From the NCBI RefSeq assembly GCF_001021975.1, contig NZ_CP009928.1, positions 248,001-312,000 on the forward strand: a DNA stretch of 64,000 nt, given 5' to 3'. The position numbers and the translations under genes are program-made. This DNA is from Chryseobacterium gallinarum. Lineage in GTDB: Bacteria; Bacteroidota; Bacteroidia; Flavobacteriales; Weeksellaceae. Of this stretch, positions 17,049 to 24,952 are shown piece after piece (within the stretch, counting starts at the first letter, position 1; each line of letters starts with the position of its first letter). The notes under the pieces are model-generated. The model was not told the origin of the DNA. It did not search any database and saw only the letters and a list, made by a program, of their open reading frames with translations.

Positions 17049-17268
17049 ACTATAGTTTTGTTTAATAATGTTGAATAATGACCCGGAAGTTCTCATAGAA
17101 ATCCTTCAGTCCTGTTTAAATATACTAAAGCCTCAAGGACAAAGAAATAACCAATCAATAAGTGTTAAGGTTCTGGCTGTAACTGTGATCATTTTAGAAA
17201 TAAATGGAAACAGCATATTATAAAGGACAAATGTAAACTCAAAAGTTTCCGAAATGTATAGAAATCAG

Positions 17269-17294
17269 AAAGTCCGGTTGTTACCCGGACTTTT
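17269..17294. terminator. Terminator downstream of holB
   Basis: The hairpin AAAGTCCGG / CCGGACTTT with a 7-nt loop has T runs on both sides. It lies about 47 bases past the holB stop codon. The rest of 17049-17341 contains only a weak TATATTTA-type box on the minus strand (17117-17124). Confidence 0.7.
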
Positions 17295-17341
17295 ATGAAT
17301 ATTTTAAAATTCAGCAGATAGCACCTTCCCTGGTGAAAATT

Positions 17342-18460
17342 TTATGTGTTTTTATGAATGTATCTTGACAGCTTTATTCCGAGATCTGTCCAAACGATCT
17401 TAGGATTGCCATTCCGGGTCAAATGAAGGTCAGCAGTATTTATTTCCTCCAGGATACTTTCGATATTCGCTCCACTGATGAATTTTGAAAACCCCGTCCA
17501 GTTGAATCCATTGGCATTGATTTTTTTATACACCAAGCCTTCTGACTGGTAATTCTGAAGCAATGCCAGCCGGAAAATTTCAGAGCAATAATTTAAAAAA
17601 TTTTTCTGTTTTTCCCTGTTCCATCCTGCAATTTCCCTGGCCCAGAAAATGATGCTTTTAAGGTATTCCGGTTTCTTTTTTACCATAAACGCGTCCCGGA
17701 CCCATTGTACAAACAGCTGTTCAAACTCATTCGTTTTATCTCCTGAATTCAATAGTTTAACGGCATCATTAAGATTTCCCTGAGCTTCATGAACAATTTC
17801 CCGCACTTTTTCTCCGGAAACGGAGAAATTCTTTGTAAGGTAATTTTCGAGATCCTCATCTTTAATTCTCGGAACTTCAACTACCTGTGTTCTGGAAAGA
17901 ATGGTGGGAAGAATATCATTGGTACTTTCTGCTGTCAGGAGAATGACTGTTTTTGCCGGAGGTTCTTCCAAAAATTTTAAAAATTTGTTGGAAGCTGCTA
18001 CATTCATCTTATCAGCCCTCCAGACGATAAGGATTTTGGTTCCTCCTTCGAAACTTTTCAGGGAGAATTTTTGGTTCTGATCATCAATTTCATCTGCAGA
18101 AATAAAAAGCTGTTTATTTTCAGATTCCAGAAAGGCAGCCCAGTCATCATAACTTGCATATGGAGTTGCCAGAATCATTTCCCTGAATTCTTCAAATTTA
18201 TTTTTGCTTAATGAGTTTTTATTATCTGTAAAAACAGGAAAGCTAAAATGCAGGTCCAGATGGTTAAGATGTTCCACCTTTGAGGCTGCATGTTCATTCT
18301 CCTGATTTAAAATTTCGCGTGCATAAGCTAATACAATAGGTAATGTTCCATATCCTTCTTTTCCTACGAAAAGCTGGGCATGGCTCACCCTGTTTTCAGC
18401 AATGCTGTCCCTGAGAAGTTTTTTAAGATAATCTTGTCCGGCGATATTCTCCCAATTCAT
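17342..18460 (-). CDS. holB: DNA polymerase III subunit delta-prime
   Basis: Started at 18460 the protein has 372 residues and opens with MNWENIAGQDYLKKLL, the usual clamp-loader beginning. Then come SHAQLFVGKEGYGT (a degenerate Walker A, as expected for the non-ATPase delta-prime subunit) and FLEEPPAKTVILLTAES with LSRTQVVEVPR, the SRC-like arginine-finger region. It is part of the clamp loader that puts the beta sliding clamp on DNA. The upstream in-frame codon at 18508 is rejected because an exact -7 box ends 4 nt before 18460 and the extra residues look like non-coding sequence. Confidence 0.9.
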   Translation of the reverse strand: MNWENIAGQDYLKKLLRDSIAENRVSHAQLFVGKEGYGTLPIVLAYAREILNQENEHAASKVEHLNHLDLHFSFPVFTDNKNSLSKNKFEEFREMILATPYASYDDWAAFLESENKQLFISADEIDDQNQKFSLKSFEGGTKILIVWRADKMNVAASNKFLKFLEEPPAKTVILLTAESTNDILPTILSRTQVVEVPRIKDEDLENYLTKNFSVSGEKVREIVHEAQGNLNDAVKLLNSGDKTNEFEQLFVQWVRDAFMVKKKPEYLKSIIFWAREIAGWNREKQKNFLNYCSEIFRLALLQNYQSEGLVYKKINANGFNWTGFSKFISGANIESILEEINTADLHLTRNGNPKIVWTDLGIKLSRYIHKNT

Positions 18461-18464
18461 GTCC

Positions 18465-18472
18465 CAAAGATA
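18465..18472 (-). promoter_or_regulatory. -7 box of holB (TATCTTTG, 4 nt before ATG)
   Basis: Exact TAnnTTTG match on the minus strand ending 4 nt before the ATG at 18460. It implies an almost leaderless mRNA and fixes the start codon. No clear -33 TTG at the expected distance. Confidence 0.55.
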
Positions 18473-18902
18473 AAAAAACTGGAGAAGAAGAGACCATACA
18501 ATGCTCAATTTTTGCTATAGAAAATCAATAGTGAATAAATTAATCAGGTTGGAAGCCGGGAGTTAAAAGATAGAAGTTATAAAAGCCATAAAGGATAACT
18601 ATTCATCAGTTTTATCTTATTTAAAGTAAGTTTAATCGTATTATAGATTCTTATATGATAAATGAAAGTAATTTCCAGCCCCTTCTTCCTGCTTCCAGAC
18701 TTTTATAATTAATTTTCTTAAACGGGCCAGTCCGAGCGAAGCTCATTTATCTTTCACAATTCTCTGAATAAAAATTCATGTTCATAATCGCCTAAACGTT
18801 CAAAATTTCCCATTATAACAAGCCTTAACAAACTTTAACCACATATAATTTTTACAATTCATTAATATTTAAGATATTTGCGCATTGTTTTAAAAATAAA
18901 GA
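18473..18902. repeat. Intergenic region with inverted TGGAAG-type repeats
   Basis: The gap holds a GGAAGCCGGGAG segment (18547-18580) and an inverted partner rich in CTTCC/TTCCAG (18672-18704). They resemble the elements at 7874-7905 and 23032-23545. No gene is supported. Confidence 0.45.
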
Positions 18903-20204
18903 ATGAAAAAAATCTTTGTAGTATCATTCATATCAGTTGGATATTTTCTAAATGCACAGAGTCTAAGTAACTCTCCTTATGCGGCATACGGAATCGGGGA
19001 TGTAAAATATGATAATACGATAGAAACTGCTTCCATGGGAGGTATCTCAACGGCTTTTATAAGTGATTTCACCAGTAGTTTCAACTTTGCAAACCCTGCA
19101 AATAATGCCAACTTTGAACTTACAAGCATCAGGCTGGAAGCTACCAATGAAAACAATTATTTCAAATCGAATTACAACGATATGAAATCTACAAAGCATT
19201 CTACTTATCTTTCTAATATTGCTTTGGCATTTCCTTTATCTTCAAAGGTTAAGATGGGGCTTTCCTATCAGCCATACAGTTCTAAAAGTTATGATATAAC
19301 AACCAATCAAACGGTAGATGGTAATGCTTACCAGAATGCGTTTAAAGGAAGCGGTACTCTGAATACGGCTCAGGTAGCAGTTTCCTACAAAATCAATCAG
19401 GAATTCTCAGTAGGGGCGAGAGCCAATTTATATTTTGGGGATTTATATGATCTTAATGAGTTCCGTGCTGCAAATGCAGAATTCATTAATGGTTATGAAA
19501 CCAAAAACAGGGTTAGAAATTTTAATTTTACCCTGGGTACAAGCTATCAGACTTTAAATACCCGTACCGACAAAAAATTTACAATAGGTGCTACTGCAAC
19601 CTTCGGGAACACCAGTAATATGACCACCGAATATACCAACAGCACATACAGGTATACTGATGCAGCCGGAACAAAAGCAAATGAAAGTATTATAGAGCAA
19701 AAAAGCGTAAGTTCTAAAAACCTTCTTCCGCTACAGGCATCTGTGGGGGTAGGATATGGAAGTGAAAACCATTGGTTCGTTTCAGGACAGCTTGATTATA
19801 AAAAAGGAGAAAGTATTACTTATTTCGGCCAGACCAGGGACTTCCAGGATACATACAGAATTTCTGCCGGAGGATGGTACCTGCCAAACTACAACAACTT
19901 CAGAAGCTACTTCTCAAGAGTAATCTACAGATATGGTGCTTTCTATGAAAGAGGTAACCTGGCAATCAATGGAAACGGACAACTTGATCCTAATGGAACC
20001 AGTATCAATAAATTCGGTATTTCTGCCGGTGTGATGCTGCCATTCAAAAACAGTAGTATTACGAGGATGAGCGGACTGGAAATTGGAGTGGAAGTTGGTA
20101 AAAGGGGAACTCTTAAAAACAACCTGATTAACCAGAATTTCATCAATCTGAAAATTGGCTTTAACTTTGCCGATAAGTGGTTCAGAAAAGCCCTTTACAA
20201 CTAG
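18903..20204 (+). CDS. Outer-membrane beta-barrel protein of unknown role
   Basis: The 433-residue protein has a signal peptide (MKKIFVVSFISVGYFLNAQ) and then alternating aromatic/polar strands typical of a beta-barrel, ending in a terminal aromatic-containing strand (INLKIGFNFADKWFRKALYN). The N-terminal part (SPYAAYGIGDVKYDNTIETA, MGGISTAF, FANPANNA) resembles the PorV/FadL-like opening found in Bacteroidota. lptC starts 1 nt after its stop, so a role in envelope biogenesis alongside LPS export is likely, but the family is not identified. Confidence 0.75.
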   Translation: MKKIFVVSFISVGYFLNAQSLSNSPYAAYGIGDVKYDNTIETASMGGISTAFISDFTSSFNFANPANNANFELTSIRLEATNENNYFKSNYNDMKSTKHSTYLSNIALAFPLSSKVKMGLSYQPYSSKSYDITTNQTVDGNAYQNAFKGSGTLNTAQVAVSYKINQEFSVGARANLYFGDLYDLNEFRAANAEFINGYETKNRVRNFNFTLGTSYQTLNTRTDKKFTIGATATFGNTSNMTTEYTNSTYRYTDAAGTKANESIIEQKSVSSKNLLPLQASVGVGYGSENHWFVSGQLDYKKGESITYFGQTRDFQDTYRISAGGWYLPNYNNFRSYFSRVIYRYGAFYERGNLAINGNGQLDPNGTSINKFGISAGVMLPFKNSSITRMSGLEIGVEVGKRGTLKNNLINQNFINLKIGFNFADKWFRKALYN

Positions 20205-20205
20205 A

Positions 20206-20796
20206 ATGAAGTTCTTTAAAAAAATATCATATAAAAATATAGCATGCCTTTTTAGTTGTGCTATATTTTTTATATTGACATCCTGTGAAGAAGATCTTAC
20301 CAAAGCCAAAGGAAACCAAAGTAAGAATTTCCCTTCACAAATCATTAACAATGCCAATATTGTACAACGGGATTCCGGTTTTGTAACATTAAAGGCCAAG
20401 GCTCCGATTATTGAAAAGTATGAGCTAATAGACAGTGCTTATACCGTAGCCAGAAAAGGAATCGATATTCAGTTTTTTGATAAGAAAAAGCCCAACGTCC
20501 CGGGAACCATTAAAGCTAAGTATGCTAAATTCTATGATTATAAAAAGTTTTACGAGGCAAAAGGGGATGTGAGGATTACCACAAATGAAGGACAAAAATT
20601 TGCCATGCAAAGTATTTACTGGGACCAGAGAAAAAACAGGATTTATACTAAAGATACGGTGTATGTAACGATGGAAGACGGTTCTACCCTGGTAGGTGCC
20701 AATGGAATGACTGCCAAGGATGACTTTTCTGAATATACCTTCTACAACAATTCAGGAGATTTCAGCTCAAAAAGAATTTCTGAAAATAAAAAATAA
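20206..20796 (+). CDS. lptC: LPS export ABC transporter periplasmic protein LptC (lipoprotein form)
   Basis: From the ATG at 20206 the 196-residue protein has a lipobox ending in Cys27 (ILTSCEED), so it is membrane-anchored by lipid. The body shows the LptC/OstA beta-strand repeat pattern: IVQRDSGFVTLKAKAPIIEKY, then GTIKAKYAKFYDYKKFYEAKGDV and NRIYTKDTVYVTMEDGSTLVG. LptC carries lipopolysaccharide across the periplasm from LptBFG to LptA. It begins 1 nt after the preceding stop and is followed 10 nt later by anmK, so the three genes form one operon. Confidence 0.85.
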   Translation: MKFFKKISYKNIACLFSCAIFFILTSCEEDLTKAKGNQSKNFPSQIINNANIVQRDSGFVTLKAKAPIIEKYELIDSAYTVARKGIDIQFFDKKKPNVPGTIKAKYAKFYDYKKFYEAKGDVRITTNEGQKFAMQSIYWDQRKNRIYTKDTVYVTMEDGSTLVGANGMTAKDDFSEYTFYNNSGDFSSKRISENKK

Positions 20797-20806
20797 ATCC
20801 CGATTT

Positions 20807-21850
20807 ATGAAAACCCTGGCTATAGGATTGATGTCCGGAACGAGCTTAGACGGATTAGACATTTGCCTTGCTGAATTTGAAAAGCAAGAACAATGGACAT
20901 TTCAGATCCTGAAAACAGAGACTATCCCCTACTCCGAAAGTTGGGAAAGCAAGCTTAGAAATGCCATTCATCTTTCTGCAGAAGAATTACTGGAGCTTCA
21001 CTCAGAATATGGATTCTATCTTGGAAAACAGGTTTTACAGTTTATAGAAAAGTACCAGCTTGAAAACATCAGTCTGATTGCCTCACATGGCCATACCGTT
21101 TTTCATCAACCTCAAAGAAAATTCACCCTTCAGATCGGGGATGGCCGTGCCATCAAAATCACCACCGGATTACCTGTAGTTTATGACTTCAGGAGTCAGG
21201 ATGTACTGATGAATGGAAACGGGGCTCCGCTGGTTCCTATAGGGGATGAATTGCTTTTCCCGGAATATCATGCCTGTCTTAACTTAGGCGGCTTTTCAAA
21301 TATATCTCTGGCATGCAATGGCAAAAGAATAGCTTTTGATATTGTACCCGTCAATATTGTTTTAAATAAACTGGCCCAGCAGCTGGGCAAAAGCTTTGAC
21401 GAACAAGGCGATCTTGCCCGGAAGGGAAAAGTGGACGAGGTTTTGTTAGCTAAGCTAAATTCACTGGATTTCTATGGGCAGCACCATCCAAAATCCCTGG
21501 GAATAGAATGGTGTAACCAGTATATTTTCCCCATACTTGAAAATATAGAAACCCAGAATTCACTGGCAACATTTACAGAACATATTGCCCAGCAAATTTC
21601 AACCGTGATCAACCGTTATAATATCAGGAATATTCTTTTTACCGGCGGAGGAGCTTACAATACTTTTTTAATTGAAAAAATAAAGGGTAAAACATCTGCG
21701 GAAGTTATTGTTCCAGTGAAAGAAATTATAGAACATAAAGAGGCTTTAGTTTTCGCCTTCATGGGCGTTTTAAGAATGAATAACGAAATCAATGTTCTTT
21801 CTTCGGCCACAGGAAGTATCGCAGATCATTGCTCGGGAATTATGCTGTAA
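20807..21850 (+). CDS. anmK: Anhydro-N-acetylmuramic acid kinase
   Basis: The 347-residue protein starts with the AnmK signature IGLMSGTSLDGLD and continues with DFRSQDV, NLGGFSNIS and FTGGGAYN, all ATPase/kinase motifs of the family. It phosphorylates and opens 1,6-anhydro-MurNAc in peptidoglycan recycling. The ATG at 20807 is 10 nt after the lptC stop. Longer in-frame starts reach into lptC and add non-conserved residues. Confidence 0.93.
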   Translation: MKTLAIGLMSGTSLDGLDICLAEFEKQEQWTFQILKTETIPYSESWESKLRNAIHLSAEELLELHSEYGFYLGKQVLQFIEKYQLENISLIASHGHTVFHQPQRKFTLQIGDGRAIKITTGLPVVYDFRSQDVLMNGNGAPLVPIGDELLFPEYHACLNLGGFSNISLACNGKRIAFDIVPVNIVLNKLAQQLGKSFDEQGDLARKGKVDEVLLAKLNSLDFYGQHHPKSLGIEWCNQYIFPILENIETQNSLATFTEHIAQQISTVINRYNIRNILFTGGGAYNTFLIEKIKGKTSAEVIVPVKEIIEHKEALVFAFMGVLRMNNEINVLSSATGSIADHCSGIML

Positions 21851-21956
21851 TTATTTTTCAACAATTCCGGGATCAGGCGCAAAGTTGAGAAATTCAGGAA
21901 CAAATGAACAGCCGTAAAACTACCATAGAGGCCACAAAGTGTGGTAACTCATAATC

Positions 21957-21986
21957 AAAAAAACCTTCATTGCTGAAGGTTTTTTT
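21957..21986. terminator. Bidirectional terminator between anmK and the SRPBCC gene
   Basis: The hairpin AAAAAACCTTCA / TGAAGGTTTTTT with a TTGC loop is flanked by A and T runs, so it can serve both convergent transcripts. Confidence 0.88.
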
Positions 21987-21992
21987 AATATA

Positions 21993-22382
21993 TTATTTAT
22001 AGGCTTCGATCTTATCTGTCAAGGTATTGATAAAGTTCTGTAATGGTTTTTCTACCATCATTTTAATGAATGGGTTGAATTTTCCTTCAAACAACATCTG
22101 AACTTCTGTCTGATTTTCACTGATAGGATTTAATGTCGCTGTCAATGAAAAATCCAAACTTGAACTTGCTGATTTTAATACTGCTTTCTGATCATCAACT
22201 TCATCTATTTTTAATGCAATTTCAGGCATTCCCTGTAATCCAAATTTAAATCCGTTATCTCTGGTTTCAAACTTTTGAAGACCATCCGGCATAAATTCTT
22301 TATAATTTTCAGGTGACTTCAGCAGCTCAACCAGTTCTTTCGATGATTTATTGACAATAATTTTTCGTCCTTCTAAATTCAT
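21993..22382 (-). CDS. SRPBCC (START-like) domain protein
   Basis: The 129-residue protein has the helix-grip layout of the SRPBCC superfamily: an N-terminal strand (MNLEGRKIIVNKS), then the KSPENYKEFMPDGLQKFE segment, antiparallel strands, and a long C-terminal helix (PLQNFINTLTDKIEAY). Members bind hydrophobic ligands in a cavity. No specific ligand can be inferred. It is divergent from the Nudix gene across only 36 bp, with promoter boxes for both genes visible. Confidence 0.75.
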   Translation of the reverse strand: MNLEGRKIIVNKSSKELVELLKSPENYKEFMPDGLQKFETRDNGFKFGLQGMPEIALKIDEVDDQKAVLKSASSSLDFSLTATLNPISENQTEVQMLFEGKFNPFIKMMVEKPLQNFINTLTDKIEAYK

Positions 22383-22386
22383 TTTT

Positions 22387-22394
22387 TATTTTTG
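22387..22394 (+). promoter_or_regulatory. -7 box of the Nudix gene (TATTTTTG)
   Basis: Exact TAnnTTTG match 24 nt before the ATG at 22419, immediately outside the divergent SRPBCC start codon. Confidence 0.5.
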
Positions 22395-22415
22395 TATTTA
22401 AATTCTTAATTCTTA

Positions 22416-22423
22416 CAAATGTA
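22416..22423 (-). promoter_or_regulatory. -7 box of the SRPBCC gene (TACATTTG), overlapping the Nudix ATG
   Basis: Exact TAnnTTTG match on the minus strand. It overlaps the first codons of the Nudix gene, so the two promoters face outwards and interleave. Confidence 0.4.
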
Positions 22424-23027
22424 TAAAGTTTTTGTCAACGAAAAAAAATTATTACTATCTAAGCATCCTGAGGAACTTGAAAAGAAGCTTAGGTATGAAA
22501 GTTACATGACTTTAGAGATTGCATTGGATCTTTTAGAGAATACTTCGGTGAAGGAACTTAACGTTTTCGGTGAGAATATTGATGAAATATGGCAGGAATT
22601 CCAGAAGATGTTCAGGATTATAGAAGCCGCAGGAGGAGTTGTCAATAATCCTGAAGGAAAAATCTTATTTATCAGGAGACTGGGCAAATGGGATCTTCCC
22701 AAAGGGAAAATGGAAAAAGGAGAATCGCGGGAAGAGTCTGCCGTAAGGGAAATTGAAGAAGAAACAGGACTAAAGGATGTAGAACTGGTACAGTTCATCA
22801 ATACAACCTACCATATTTATATAGAAAGAAATGGTGAGAAAATCTTAAAATGCACACACTGGTTTGAAATGAACTTTAATGGTGAAGATACTTCAAAACC
22901 ACAAATAGAAGAAGGCATTACTGAAGTTGCCTGGAAAACCATTCCACAAATTGAGAGCGAGGTTTTTCCAAGTACATTCCAGAATATTAAGCTTATTGTC
23001 AAAGAATTTTGGGATTCGGAGAAATAG
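22419..23027 (+). CDS. Nudix hydrolase
   Basis: The 202-residue protein carries a full Nudix box at residues 96-118, matching GX5EX7REUXEEXGU, within a Nudix fold that begins at IIEAAGGVVNNPEGKILFIRR. It hydrolyses a nucleoside diphosphate linked to another group; the exact substrate is unknown. The extra N-terminal 65 residues (MYKVFVNEKKLLLSKH) are not part of the standard domain and resemble a small alpha/beta extension seen in Bacteroidota homologues. Confidence 0.9.
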   Translation: MYKVFVNEKKLLLSKHPEELEKKLRYESYMTLEIALDLLENTSVKELNVFGENIDEIWQEFQKMFRIIEAAGGVVNNPEGKILFIRRLGKWDLPKGKMEKGESREESAVREIEEETGLKDVELVQFINTTYHIYIERNGEKILKCTHWFEMNFNGEDTSKPQIEEGITEVAWKTIPQIESEVFPSTFQNIKLIVKEFWDSEK

Positions 23028-23031
23028 TTTA

Positions 23032-23179
23032 GGCGGGGAGCTGGAAGAATGAAGATGGAAGTACTGTCCGACGGTTAGTTTCTTAGGGACATTTAATGAA
23101 AAAATTCAAGCACAGGGAACTCTGGTATTTTTTGGCGGGGAGCTGGAAGAATGAAGATGGAAGTACTGTCCGCCGGTTA
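23032..23179. repeat. Two 46-bp direct repeats, 45/46 identical
   Basis: Copies lie at 23032-23077 and 23134-23179, each opening GGCGGGGAGCTGGAAG. They differ only at the base before CGGTTA. Both carry the GCTGGAAG motif that recurs, inverted, in the adjacent tandem array. This 509-bp gap (23028-23536) has no supported gene. Confidence 0.8.
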
Positions 23180-23279
23180 AGTTCTGGCGGTTATTTAACG
23201 AAAATTCTTAAGGTTGTTGTATGTATCAACAGGGATGCTCTTCATCCATCTTCAAGAATTCCAATCTTCAGCAAAATCT

Positions 23280-23545
23280 ATAATTAAATCAAAAAAAGAA
23301 ATCCAGCTATACTTCACCTTCAATAACTTCCCTCTCCCAACTTCCAGCTTCCTTTCTCCAAACAAAAACCGATAATTAAATCCGAAAGAAATCCAGCTAT
23401 ACTCCACTTCCATAACTTCCCTCTTCCAGCTTCCAGCTTCCTTTCTCCAAACAAAAACCGATAATTAAATCAGAAAGAAATCCAGCTATACTCCAACTTC
23501 AATAACTTCCCTCTCCCAGCTTCCAGCTTCCTTTCTCTAAACAAA
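23280..23545. repeat. Three tandem ~90-bp repeats ending inside murF
   Basis: Units at 23280-23371 (92 bp), 23372-23460 (89 bp) and 23461 to about 23545 all begin ATAATTAAATC and run through AGAAATCCAGCTATACT and CTTCCAGCTTCCTTTCTC. The third unit overlaps the last codons and the stop codon of murF. There are no unique spacers, so it is not a CRISPR array. Confidence 0.85.
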
Positions 23546-24808
23546 CTCAATCACCTTCTCCAATGCTACTCCCCTGGATCCTTTTAGCAGGATATTATCG
23601 GATTGAATGGTATTCAGTTTTAAATATTCGGTTAAAGCCATAGTATCCTCAAAAGCAAGATCTGAATGATGAACAGCCTTAAAATGTTTTCCTACTGTGA
23701 TGATTTCATCAAAACCCAGTTCCTGAGCCAGTTTTAGTATATCTTGGTGTTCTTTTCCGCTTTCGGAGCCCAGTTCCAGCATATCACCGATAATAATGGT
23801 TTTACGGCCCTCAAAAGTGATAAAATTCTTTAAAGATGCAGCCATTGAACTCGGATTGGCGTTATACGTATCCAGCACCATTGTTTTTCCTTCTTTTTTC
23901 ACTACCTGTGAACGCATGTTTGTTGGAACATACTGCTCTATGGCATGTTTTATTTTTTCAAAGCTGATATCGAAATACAGGCCGAGGCTTGCTGCAGCAC
24001 AAAGGTTGGTAAAATTATATTCTCCCGTTAATTTTGATACGGCTCTGGTTCCCTGATACACCAACCCTACAAAATGTTCATCGGTAAAAGACTCAAAATT
24101 ATAATCCGATCCTTCTTTCCCGAAAGTAATTACAGGCTGGTAGTTTGCGGTTTTCTCAACTTGAATAGGATCATTTTCATTAACGATAATCGTTTTATTG
24201 TTGTTTTTAAGGTAATCATACAATTCGGATTTACCTTTGATAACCCCTTCAAAACCACCAAATCCTTCCAGATGTGCCTTTCCGAAGTTTGTTATATACC
24301 CGAAATCAGGTCGTGACAGGGTACATAAAAATTCGATTTCCTTTTGATGATTGGCACCCATTTCTATTACGGCTATCTCATGCTCAGGCTTAACAGAAAG
24401 AATTGTTAAGGGAACTCCGATATGGTTATTTAAATTTCCGAAGGTATACTGAACATTAAACTTTTCTGAAAGCACAGCATGGATCAGTTCTTTTGTCGTT
24501 GTTTTCCCGTTACTTCCTGTCAGTCCGATGAAAGGAATCGTAAGCCGGTTTCTATGGTAAACTGCCAGTTGCTGTAAAAACTCAAGGGTAGAGCTTACAC
24601 AGAAAATATTTTTATCCTTGTTTTCATATTCAGGCTGTTCGACAATTACTGCCAAAGCTCCGTCAATGATCGCCTTTTCTGCTAAAGTAGCGGCATTGAA
24701 ATTTTCCCCCGAAAAGGCGAAGAAAATATCATTCTGTGCGATTTTTCTGCTATCGATAGTCACTTTATTGGCCTGTAAGAATAAAGGATAAAACTGTTCT
24801 ATATTCAT
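23537..24808 (-). CDS. murF: UDP-N-acetylmuramoyl-tripeptide--D-alanyl-D-alanine ligase
   Basis: The 423-residue Mur ligase has the N-terminal UDP-binding domain (DSRKIAQNDIFFAFSGENF, a MurF hallmark), the ATP P-loop GLTGSNGKTTTKE (about 95-107), the central motif NLNNHIGVPLTIL and the C-terminal domain (DTYNANPSSM). It adds D-Ala-D-Ala to the peptidoglycan stem in the cytoplasm. A -33/-7 pair lies directly upstream. Its last codons and stop lie within the third unit of the tandem repeat array. Next to gldJ, an order often seen in flavobacteria. Confidence 0.95.
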   Translation of the reverse strand: MNIEQFYPLFLQANKVTIDSRKIAQNDIFFAFSGENFNAATLAEKAIIDGALAVIVEQPEYENKDKNIFCVSSTLEFLQQLAVYHRNRLTIPFIGLTGSNGKTTTKELIHAVLSEKFNVQYTFGNLNNHIGVPLTILSVKPEHEIAVIEMGANHQKEIEFLCTLSRPDFGYITNFGKAHLEGFGGFEGVIKGKSELYDYLKNNNKTIIVNENDPIQVEKTANYQPVITFGKEGSDYNFESFTDEHFVGLVYQGTRAVSKLTGEYNFTNLCAAASLGLYFDISFEKIKHAIEQYVPTNMRSQVVKKEGKTMVLDTYNANPSSMAASLKNFITFEGRKTIIIGDMLELGSESGKEHQDILKLAQELGFDEIITVGKHFKAVHHSDLAFEDTMALTEYLKLNTIQSDNILLKGSRGVALEKVIEFV

Positions 24809-24811
24809 GTG

Positions 24812-24842
24812 GAAATATATATTATTAAGAGGTCTGATGCAA
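24812..24842 (-). promoter_or_regulatory. Promoter of murF (TTG-20-TATATTTC)
   Basis: On the minus strand TTG (24842-24840), a 20-nt spacer and TATATTTC (one mismatch from TAnnTTTG) end 3 nt before the ATG at 24808, again predicting a leaderless or nearly leaderless mRNA. Confidence 0.5.
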
Positions 24843-24898
24843 TCGCTATACGAGTGTATAATACTTTTTAGTCCAAAGCGATTTCATGGCTCAAAAAT

Positions 24899-24931
24899 AA
24901 AAAAACCTTCTGAAAGTTCAGAAGGTTTTTT
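24899..24931 (-). terminator. Terminator of gldJ
   Basis: The 13-bp hairpin AAAAACCTTCTGA / TCAGAAGGTTTTT is followed on the minus strand by a T run. It lies 22 bases past the gldJ stop. Confidence 0.88.
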
Positions 24932-24952
24932 GTAAGTATTTTTTGATAAATA

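Noticed and set aside
23096..23287. 63-codon frame on + strand between the Nudix gene and murF
   Set aside because: It runs through the second 46-bp repeat and has no promoter box or domain; it is repeat DNA read as protein.
23280..23545. Possible CRISPR array
   Set aside because: Units are tandem and similar over their whole length of about 90 bp, with no unique spacers and no cas gene in the window.
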